45,369 nt of DNA from Burkholderiales bacterium. Its GTDB lineage: Bacteria > Pseudomonadota > Gammaproteobacteria > Burkholderiales > Casimicrobiaceae. Below the pieces are notes generated by a model. It had not been told where the DNA came from, made no database searches, and saw nothing but the letters and a program-made list of their open reading frames with translations. The stretch covers positions 1-45,369 of the forward strand of contig JANXUB010000104.1 in NCBI GenBank assembly GCA_025352105.1. Direction: 5' to 3'. Below, in pieces: positions 39,982 through 45,369 of this stretch. The translations under genes and the position numbers were made by a program. Each line of letters begins with the position of its first letter. The stretch's first letter is position 1.

Positions 39982-42387
39982 GTGACGTTACTTCACTCGG
40001 CTCCCTCCCCCTTGGTGGGGGAGGGCTGGGGAGAGGGGGACGGAGGCGTAACCAATTACCGTGGTACTCCGAATCACATACTCCCTCTCCCGAACCGTCT
40101 CCCACCGGGGGAGAGGGAACCACACGTAGTAGCGCGAGCATTGCCCGCCGACGTGAACGAGGCGGGCCATGCCCGCCCTACGACCAAACGATTGCGGTTC
40201 ATTTCTGCTTTCGCAGGAAATGCCGCTGCATTGGTTGCTTCGATTGCGTTTGGGGCGACGCCAACTTACGAATCCCTCAGAGCCAACTACACCCCCAGCG
40301 AACGCATCATCCTCGACCGAAGCGGCGCACCCATCCAGCACATCCGCACCGACGACAAAGTGCGCCGCTCTGCATGGACGCCGCTCGATCAAATTTCACC
40401 AGCGCTGATCGACGCCGTGCTCGCCTCCGAAGACAAGCGCTTCTTCGAGCACGGTGGCGTCGATCTTCGCGCTGCTGCCTCGGCGGCCATCAATAATCTG
40501 CGCGGCGGCACCACGTTGCGCGGCGCGAGCAGCATCTCGATGCAGGTCGCAGCGATGATGGACAAGTCGCTGACGCGCGCGAGTGATGGCCGCACCGTGC
40601 AGCAAAAAGTGGATCAGGCGCAGGCCGCATGGGCGCTTGAGCGTGCGTGGACAAAGCCGCAGATTCTTGAAACCTATCTCAACACGCTTTTTTTTCGTGG
40701 CGAAATTCAGGGCATCGGCGCAGCGGCGGAATACCTGTTTGGCAAATCGCCGCATGGCCTGAACGCCACCGAATCCGCCCTGCTCGCTGCGCTGATTCGC
40801 GGCCCGCAAGCGTCTCGTGCCATTGTTGAGCGCCGCGCCTGCGAAGTGCTCAAAGGCCTTGACGCGAAAGGTGACTGCGCAACACTCGCGTATTCGATTG
40901 ATCGCTGGAGCAGCACGTCCAGCCTGCGCTCCGACACCGAATCCATTGCGCCGCACATCGCAAAATACCTCCGGCCGCAGACGGCGACCACCACGCTGGA
41001 TCGCGAGCTGCAACTCGCCGCACGCGATGCCATTGCCAAACATTTGCCGCAAATCAGCGGTCGCAACGCGCACGATGCAGCCGTCGTCGTCATTGATAAC
41101 GCGACGGGTGAAGTGCTCGCCTACGTCGGCTCATCGGGCCGGTTATCTGAAGCGGGCGAGGTCGACGCCGCGCGTGCGCCGAGGCAGGCAGGTTCAACGC
41201 TAAAGCCCTTCATCTACGGGCTTGGCATCGAGAAAAATCTGTTCACTGCCGCGACGCTGCTGGACGACGCGCCGTTCTCGGTGGATGTGGGTGGCGGTGC
41301 GTACACCCCGCAAAACTACGCGCACGAATACGTTGGCCCAGTCACGGTGCGCACGGCGCTAGCGTCCTCGCTCAACGTGCCCGCGATCCGCGCGCTAACG
41401 ATTGTGGGCGTCGCGCCCTCGCATGCGCTGCTCAGGCGCGCAGGCCTCACCACACTCGTTGACGATCCCGAACATTACGGCTTTTCGCTCGCGCTCGGCA
41501 GCGCGGACGTGTCTTTGCTTGAGCTGACGAACGCGTATCGGGCGATTGCCAATGGCGGCCAATGGTCCGCAGCCGCCTTCTCGTGTAGGAGCGGCTCTGC
41601 CGCGACCTGTGGCACGTCCGCAACCATCGGTCGCGGCGAAGCCGCTCCTACAAAATCGACGCGCATTTTCTCCGAACCCACAGCCTGGCTCATCGCCGAC
41701 ATGCTCGCCGATCGCGGCGCGCGCTACGTTACCTTCGGTTTCGATAATCCCCTCGCGCTGTCGCACTGGGCGGCCGTTAAAACCGGCACCAGCAAAGACA
41801 TGCGCGACAACTGGACCATCGGCTTCAACACTCGCGTCACGGTCGGCGTGTGGGTCGGCAACGCGAGCGGCGCGCCGATGCACAGCGTCACCGGTATCAC
41901 CGGCGCTGGGCCGATCTGGGCGGACGTGATGGAGGCTGCGGCCGCGCAATTCGGCGTGAGCCGCCCGGCGGCAGCACCCGCCACGCTAGTCAAGCGCCGC
42001 ATCAATTTCTCGGATCGGTTGGAAGCCTCCCGCGACGAATGGTTCGCGCGCGGCACTGAACCCAACGGCAGCACGCAAATGCAAGTCGCCGCCCGCGAAA
42101 CCAGCGGCTCCGGCGCGCGCATCCTCTCGCCCACCGACGGCGCCATCATCGCGCTCGACCCCGACATCCCCGCAAAAAATCAGCGCGTCGCGCTGAAGAG
42201 TGGCGACGTTACGCAGGCCGCTTGCTGGGAGGTGAACGGCGAATCGCTCGGCTGCCCGGAAGGCAACGGATTCTGGTCCCCCACCGCCGGAAATTTCACG
42301 ATTCGGCTGCTCGACAAAGCGGGCGAAGAGCGCGATCGGGTGACGCTGACAGTGCGCGGGAGCTTGAAGGTGGCGGAAGTTCGGTGA
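39982..42387 (+). CDS. pbpC: Penicillin-binding protein 1C with two in-frame repeat insertions
   Basis: Bifunctional peptidoglycan synthase of 801 aa in the inner membrane, facing the periplasm. The glycosyltransferase domain has SEDKRFFEHGGVD (catalytic Glu) and GGSTLxRGASSISMQ-like motifs; the transpeptidase has Ser405 in AGSTLKPF, SSLNVP (SxN) and K600 in KTGTSKDMRDNW; a short C-terminal PBP1C domain follows. The GTG at 39982 lies 2 bp after the macroglobulin stop. The first ~45 residues come from a palindromic repeat (40001-40119), and only afterwards comes a hydrophobic anchor (FISAFAGNAAALVASIAFGA), so the native start may have been displaced; TTG 40141 and GTG 40153 are alternatives. 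Residues 535-557 are a second, REP-derived insertion in the transpeptidase domain. All catalytic residues remain. Confidence 0.93.
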   Translation: MTLLHSAPSPLVGEGWGEGDGGVTNYRGTPNHILPLPNRLPPGEREPHVVARALPADVNEAGHARPTTKRLRFISAFAGNAAALVASIAFGATPTYESLRANYTPSERIILDRSGAPIQHIRTDDKVRRSAWTPLDQISPALIDAVLASEDKRFFEHGGVDLRAAASAAINNLRGGTTLRGASSISMQVAAMMDKSLTRASDGRTVQQKVDQAQAAWALERAWTKPQILETYLNTLFFRGEIQGIGAAAEYLFGKSPHGLNATESALLAALIRGPQASRAIVERRACEVLKGLDAKGDCATLAYSIDRWSSTSSLRSDTESIAPHIAKYLRPQTATTTLDRELQLAARDAIAKHLPQISGRNAHDAAVVVIDNATGEVLAYVGSSGRLSEAGEVDAARAPRQAGSTLKPFIYGLGIEKNLFTAATLLDDAPFSVDVGGGAYTPQNYAHEYVGPVTVRTALASSLNVPAIRALTIVGVAPSHALLRRAGLTTLVDDPEHYGFSLALGSADVSLLELTNAYRAIANGGQWSAAAFSCRSGSAATCGTSATIGRGEAAPTKSTRIFSEPTAWLIADMLADRGARYVTFGFDNPLALSHWAAVKTGTSKDMRDNWTIGFNTRVTVGVWVGNASGAPMHSVTGITGAGPIWADVMEAAAAQFGVSRPAAAPATLVKRRINFSDRLEASRDEWFARGTEPNGSTQMQVAARETSGSGARILSPTDGAIIALDPDIPAKNQRVALKSGDVTQAACWEVNGESLGCPEGNGFWSPTAGNFTIRLLDKAGEERDRVTLTVRGSLKVAEVR
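40001..40119. repeat. Two-armed palindromic repeat (SPLAGEG type) at the pbpC N-terminus
   Basis: Same design as the recG copy: a CCTCCCCCTTGGTGGGGGAGG hairpin unit running into GGCTGGGGAGAGGGGGACGG, a ~45-bp spacer, then CCCTCTCCCGAACCGTCTCCC and CACCGGGGGAGAGGG. Translated in the pbpC frame it gives SAPSPLVGEGWGEGDGG, matching the recG insert residue for residue at 14 of 17 places. Confidence 0.85.
40161..40177. repeat. GGCGGGC-CAT-GCCCGCC palindrome in the pbpC N-terminus
   Basis: A perfect 7-bp stem with a CAT loop; another GCCCGCC precedes it at 40143. It resembles a common REP-type core (GGGCGGGC-AT-GCCCGCC, from memory) and lies within the codons between the BIME-like repeat and the membrane anchor. 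Confidence 0.5.
41584..41652. repeat. 69-bp REP palindrome inside the pbpC transpeptidase domain
   Basis: Outer arms TGTAGGAGCGGC (41584-41595) and GCCGCTCCTACA (41641-41652) pair perfectly over 12 bp; inner arms GCCGCGACC (41599-41607) and GGTCGCGGC (41629-41637) pair over 9 bp, with 3-base internal loops and a 21-nt end loop. GTAGGAGCGGC is the head of a well-known class of proteobacterial REP sequences (from memory). Its length is exactly 23 codons. Confidence 0.88.
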
Positions 42388-42451
42388 CGGGTTTGACGGG
42401 TTTTTGTGTGGCTGATTTGCAGTTCACCTTTGTTGATGAAAGCGCCATTGC

Positions 42452-42520
42452 ATTGGGGCTAATCGCAGATTTAGGCTTAAGTCGAGAATTGGCTTTTTAC
42501 AAGCCTAGCCAACGTTAAAT
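42452..42520. repeat. AT-rich intergenic element, copy D
   Basis: Holds GGGGCTAA (42455-42462), TTAGGCTTAAGTCGA (42471-42485) and a hairpin GGCTT/AAGCC with loop TTTAC (42491-42505). Shares GGGCTAA with copies A and B and GGCTTAAGT with copy C. Weakest member of the proposed family. Confidence 0.3.
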
Positions 42521-42686
42521 AAGGATTTTTCCGAAAAAGCTGATGCTTGCAGTCAGAGCCAAAGTTTAGTCCGCGATCAAGGCATCGACCCACTATTCCG
42601 CCCCCATCCTCGCACTACATCGCCATCTTTCCAGCGCGTCACAGCCGTCATCCTCGGACGAAGTCGGGGATCCAGTTCGTAAACCC

Positions 42687-43014
42687 CGCGAAGCGCAAAC
42701 CAGTCCCCTCTCCCCTTGCGGGAGAGGGTTAGGGTGAGGGGGCTCGTGGAATGAAGTCATTGGTTTGCCACCACCTTATTTCGCCTACCGGCGAGTCACT
42801 TTTGGCATCGCCCAAAAGTAACCAAAAGGCTAGCCCCTGCACCCCGCTTCATCCTGCGGTGCTCGCAACGGGCGGGATGCGTCGAACGGCACACGAAAGC
42901 TTCGCTGACGCTACGCACAGTGTGTGCCGACGACGCATCTACGACTGCCCGTTGCTGCGCTCCTCGGCGCGGGCTGAAGGGGCAGTCGAATCAATATTTG
43001 ATCGCTATGCGATG
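42687..43014 (+). repeat. Left copy of a ~330-bp inverted repeat
   Basis: Begins CGCGAAGCGCAAACCAG, then a half SPLAGEG unit (CCCTCTCCCCTTGCGGGAGAG), TTTCGCCTACCGGCGAGTCA, AGTAACCAAAAGGCTAGCCC and CGTCGAACGGCACACGAAAG, ending about GCGATG. The reverse complement of 43738-44080 follows the same order with scattered differences and one ~13-base extra stretch. Spurious translations contain LLASPKSNQKASPCTPLHPA, a string I recall from many short hypothetical proteins. Confidence 0.85.
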
Positions 43015-43063
43015 TGGGCTACGGAATCCGGATGTGAACATTCGGCGCTGTTACTACTCGCCT

Positions 43064-43657
43064 TCACAGCCGTGCCTGAGAATTGAGGCGTAAGGTGTGA
43101 AGCGTTTGAGCGACTTGGTTGTGTCCTAACCTTAGAGCAACATCGAGCGGTGTTTCGTCAAAATACCGAGCTTCCATATTTGCTCCGGCTTCGACTAGAA
43201 CTCGAATAACCTCCTGAGCGTCACTACTCGCCGCCGCTGCGTGCAACGCTGTTTCGTTGCCTTCGGTTGGCGCATTTGGATCGGCTCCGGCATCCAATAT
43301 GAGGCCAACGACTCTTGCGTTGCCGCAATGCACCGCACTCAAAAGCGCATTCCCAGTAGGAACATCGCTCCGAGCGCCGTGCAGCAACAGCAGTTCCACC
43401 ATTTCAAAGTAGCCTAGGGACGCGGCGTCCGATAGAGGCGTCGTGCCAACATCGTTGACGACATTCACAGACGCTCCTCGCTCGATGAGCCAACTGACCG
43501 AGTGCAACTGATTCTCAACGGCCAAATAGTGAAGCGCCGTTTCACCAAGTCCAGTTCGCGATTCAAGAAGCTCGGGGTTGGCCTGGAGAAGTTCTGCCGC
43601 TTCAGACAACGACGAGAAGCATGCGTTGATGAGTGCGGACGCTTCGGATTCCAGCAT
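43064..43657 (-). CDS. Ankyrin-repeat protein inside an inverted-repeat pair
   Basis: A 197-aa protein made almost wholly of about five ankyrin repeats (TALHYLAVENQLHSV, TPLSDAASLGYFEMV, ALLSAVHCGNARVV, TALHAAAASSDAQEV, TPLDVALRLGHNQVA), with the GADPNA / GASVNV turn motifs. No signal peptide, membrane segment or catalytic domain is present, so it should be a cytoplasmic protein-binding module of unknown partner. It is the only gene between two ~330-bp inverted repeats (42687-43014 and 43738-44080), at about 50 and 80 bp from them. The base composition seems lower in GC than its neighbours (impression, not counted). This suggests an acquired or cassette-like gene. No clear SD or promoter was assigned. 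Confidence 0.82.
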   Translation of the reverse strand: MLESEASALINACFSSLSEAAELLQANPELLESRTGLGETALHYLAVENQLHSVSWLIERGASVNVVNDVGTTPLSDAASLGYFEMVELLLLHGARSDVPTGNALLSAVHCGNARVVGLILDAGADPNAPTEGNETALHAAAASSDAQEVIRVLVEAGANMEARYFDETPLDVALRLGHNQVAQTLHTLRLNSQARL

Positions 43658-43737
43658 AAATGCGGCTAACGAAATTCATACACTTTAATTCTGCCGCATA
43701 ACGCTGTGTATTCGATGTTGTGCAGCAGCGTACCGCG

Positions 43738-44080
43738 CATCGCAAAGTGATCAAGCGACAGTTCGAACCGCCCCTTCAGCCCGCGCCGAGCAGCGCAGCA
43801 ACGGGCGGTCGTAGATGCGGCCTCTAGCACACAGTGTGCGTAGCGACAGCGAAGCTTTCGTGTGCTGTTCGACGCGTCCCGCCCGGTTTTACGTAAATGC
43901 GCGAGCACCGCAGGATGAAGCGGGGTGCAGGGGCTAGCCTTTTGGTTACTTTTGGGCAATGCCAAAAGTGACTCGCCGGTAGGCGAAATTAGGCGGTCGC
44001 AACCGAATCTCTTCGTTCGACGAGCCCCCTCACCCTAACCCTCTCCCGCGAGGGGAGAGGGGACTGATTTGCGCTTCGCG
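43738..44080 (-). repeat. Right copy of the ~330-bp inverted repeat
   Basis: Reverse complement of the left copy, with its SPLAGEG half-unit on the outer side, next to ftsY. It differs by point changes and an insertion GCATTTACGTAAAACC near 43893. The open frame at 43666-43965 is carried mostly by this repeat and is not taken as a gene. Together with the left copy it encloses the ankyrin gene. Confidence 0.85.
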
Positions 44081-44094
44081 CGGAAGCAAAGCAG

Positions 44095-45153
44095 CTAAAC
44101 CAGCGCCTCCGCAAACTCCCTCGCCACAAACGGCCTCAAATCATCAATCCCTTCACCCACACCAATAAACCTCAGTGCAATTGGCCGCTCTTTGGCGATG
44201 GCGCAGATGACGCCGCCTTTGGCGCTGCCGTCGAGTTTGGTCATCACTAACCCGGTTAGGCCGAGGGCATCGTCGAATGATTTGACTTGCGCGATGGCGT
44301 TTTGGCCGGTGGTGCCGTCGAGCACCAGCAGCACTTCGTGCGGCGCGCCGTTCATCGCTTTGCCGATCACGCGTTTGGCTTTTTTTAGTTCTTCCATGAG
44401 GTTTAACTGCGTGGGTAGGCGGCCTGCTGTGTCGCACATCACCACATCCGTCCCGCGAGCTTTGCCTGCTGCGACAGCGTCGAACATGACCGCTGCGGGG
44501 TCGCCGCCTGCTTGCTGAATCACGGTGACGTTGTTGCGCTCGCCCCAGATGGCGAGCTGCTCCCGGGCGGCGGCGCGGAAGGTGTCGCCAGCGGCCAGCA
44601 AGACGCTCGCGCCCTGACCCTGCAAATACTTGGCCAACTTGCCGATGCTGGTGGTCTTGCCTGCACCGTTGACGCCTGCGATCATGATGACGAATGGCAC
44701 GGGCAGCGCATTAAGCGCTTCGGGCGCTTCCTTGGCGACTGCGAACGGTTGCTCCAGCGGCATTAGCAAATCAGTGAGCGCGTCGACGAGCATGGCGCGC
44801 GGATCGCCCGTGCCGCCTGCGGCTTTCCACCGTTTGCGCAGGTCATCCAGCAAATGCTGCGTCGCGGGCATGCCGCAATCGGCCATCAGAAGTTGCGCTT
44901 CCAGTTGCTCCAGCGTGTCTTCGTCGAGCTTGCCCGCGAACAGGACATTGAGGCCGAGCTTGTTGCGCGTGGCGGTCAGGCCGGATTTGAGTTTGTCCAG
45001 CCAGCCTTTTTTCTCTTCAACGACGGCGGGGAGCGCGACTGCCGCCGGTTGCGTTGCCGGAATTTCGACGGTCGGAGCCGGTGCGGCTATCGAGGGCGAC
45101 TCAACCAGTTCAGCGACGGTCGGCGGCGTTTTTTTCTTGAACAAGCCCCACAT
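44095..45153 (-). CDS. ftsY: Signal recognition particle receptor FtsY
   Basis: SRP receptor GTPase of 352 aa that docks ribosome-SRP complexes at the inner membrane for co-translational insertion. After a short acidic/Pro-Ala N-terminal A domain come the N domain and the G domain with G1 GVNGAGKTTSIGKLA, the insertion-box DTFRAAAREQL, G3 DTAGRL and G4 TKLDGSAKGG, closing with RFIGVGEGIDDLRPF. The A domain is much shorter than in E. coli, as is usual for many proteobacteria. The ftsE/ftsX or rsmD partners are not in the window. Downstream lie the ankyrin cassette repeats; upstream a repeat fragment and a transposase end. Confidence 0.96.
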   Translation of the reverse strand: MWGLFKKKTPPTVAELVESPSIAAPAPTVEIPATQPAAVALPAVVEEKKGWLDKLKSGLTATRNKLGLNVLFAGKLDEDTLEQLEAQLLMADCGMPATQHLLDDLRKRWKAAGGTGDPRAMLVDALTDLLMPLEQPFAVAKEAPEALNALPVPFVIMIAGVNGAGKTTSIGKLAKYLQGQGASVLLAAGDTFRAAAREQLAIWGERNNVTVIQQAGGDPAAVMFDAVAAGKARGTDVVMCDTAGRLPTQLNLMEELKKAKRVIGKAMNGAPHEVLLVLDGTTGQNAIAQVKSFDDALGLTGLVMTKLDGSAKGGVICAIAKERPIALRFIGVGEGIDDLRPFVAREFAEALV

Positions 45154-45197
45154 GGAGCGCTTTCTCTTGGGATTAGCGACAATTGCATTCTAAGTTT

Positions 45198-45240
45198 GTC
45201 CCCTTTCCCCTTGTGTCCCCTCGCCCCTCGCGGGAGAGCA
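45198..45240. repeat. Half-unit of the SPLAGEG-type repeat upstream of ftsY
   Basis: GTCCCCTTTCCCCTTGTGTC and CCCTCGCCCCTCGCGGGAGAG resemble the C-rich arm of the recG and pbpC elements, with a small internal CTCGCGGGAG hairpin. It is incomplete and lies between the ftsY start and the transposase end. Confidence 0.5.
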
Positions 45241-45253
45241 ACTGTGTCGAAAG

Positions 45254-45369
45254 TCAAGCGAATTTGTTCGCGTTGAAGTTGGGATTCCACGGGACACCGG
45301 ATTTGAGGATGGCATTCATGATCGAGAGTAATTTCCTGATGCAGGCCACCAGTGCCACCTTCTTCGGCT
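45254..45369 (-). CDS. IS110-family transposase, C-terminal end only (runs off the window)
   Basis: On the minus strand the last 37 codons of a gene are visible, ending in TGA at 45254-45256. They read PKKVALVACIRKLLSIMNAI then LKSGVPWNPNFNANKFA. The KVALVACxRKLLxIxNAxLxxGxPW pattern is the typical C-terminus of IS110/IS116-type DEDD transposases, which insert using a bridge RNA. The rest of the gene, its catalytic DEDD and Ser residues and the element's other end are outside the window, so intactness cannot be judged. Together with the nearby repeats it marks a mobile-element-rich edge. Confidence 0.82.
   Translation of the reverse strand, partial: PKKVALVACIRKLLSIMNAILKSGVPWNPNFNANKFA

Larger units (their letters stand above)
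42388..43063. other. 676-bp gene-poor space after pbpC
   Basis: Contains a duplicated GACGGGTTT just after the pbpC stop, the AT-rich element D (about 42452-42520), a stretch resembling another short repeat (CGTCATCCTCGGACGAAGTC and GGGGATCCAG, about 42649-42675), and the left ~330-bp repeat (42687-43014). The open frame at 42751-43086 is carried by the repeat and is not taken as a gene. Confidence 0.6.

Noticed and set aside
42751..43086. 111-aa open frame in the left inverted repeat
   Set aside because: Its sequence is that of the repeat; the right copy encodes a similar string in a frame that diverges after the first third. Such frames are usually spurious annotations.
43666..43965. 99-aa open frame in the right inverted repeat
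   Set aside because: Same reason: carried by the repeat, no ribosome binding site, no domain.
42670..44101. Target-site duplication around the ankyrin cassette
   Set aside because: TAAACC occurs on both sides but not next to the repeat ends, and six bases can match by chance.
1..45369. tRNA, rRNA or CRISPR arrays
   Set aside because: No cloverleaf, conserved rRNA segment or regularly spaced direct repeats were noticed on reading; a covariance-model search was not possible.

Overview
The window looks like chromosomal DNA of a free-living, GC-rich Gram-negative bacterium, most likely a betaproteobacterium of the Burkholderiales type. This is inferred from gene content: a Bug-family solute-binding protein, a polyhydroxyalkanoate-system protein, a DUF5648-type tail on a secreted protease, an AscD-like ferredoxin reductase, UbiA, PrmC, and the alpha-2-macroglobulin/PBP1C pair. 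No rRNA, tRNA or CRISPR array was recognised. Both edges cut genes: an alpha/beta hydrolase on the left and the C-terminus of an IS110-family transposase on the right.

Layout. 1-1674: two alpha/beta hydrolases. 1783-6860: two paralogous winged-helix/NTPase/TPR (STAND-type) regulators in tandem, overlapping by 4 bp. Divergent from them, 7027-9774 holds a small secreted protein resembling only the propeptide of the protease that follows, then an S8 (subtilisin) protease. 9862-14335: methyltransferase, a degenerate stretch with a tiny ORF, an MFS exporter and an ABC exporter. 14394-19767: metabolic and redox genes (fpr, HAD phosphatase, panC, ubiA, an epimerase-like protein, an AscD-like reductase). 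19843-26523: Bug protein, DUF3047 lipoprotein, PHA-system protein, hemB, pepN, FKBP isomerase. 26724-31362: a PilZ-like protein, then prmC, pyrF and prfA on the minus strand (transcribed prfA-pyrF-prmC). 31502-32342: a VapBC toxin-antitoxin pair with an operator-like palindrome over its -10. 32351-42387: recG (minus), divergent from a very large alpha-2-macroglobulin followed 2 bp later by pbpC. 42388-45369: a repeat-rich tract with an ankyrin-repeat gene between two inverted ~330-bp repeats, then ftsY and the transposase end.

The most unusual signal is the set of palindromic repeats lying in frame inside conserved genes. A two-armed element translating to PSPLxGEGWGEGDGG sits in the helicase core of recG and at the N-terminus of pbpC, in the same orientation and reading frame. 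A second, 69-bp REP-type palindrome (exactly 23 codons) lies in the transpeptidase domain of pbpC. This resembles the in-frame palindromic elements known from Rickettsia. Other points of interest are the inverted-repeat-flanked ankyrin gene, the free-standing propeptide homologue next to its protease, and a family of short AT-rich intergenic elements containing GGGCTWA. All calls come from reading the sequence; no database search was run.
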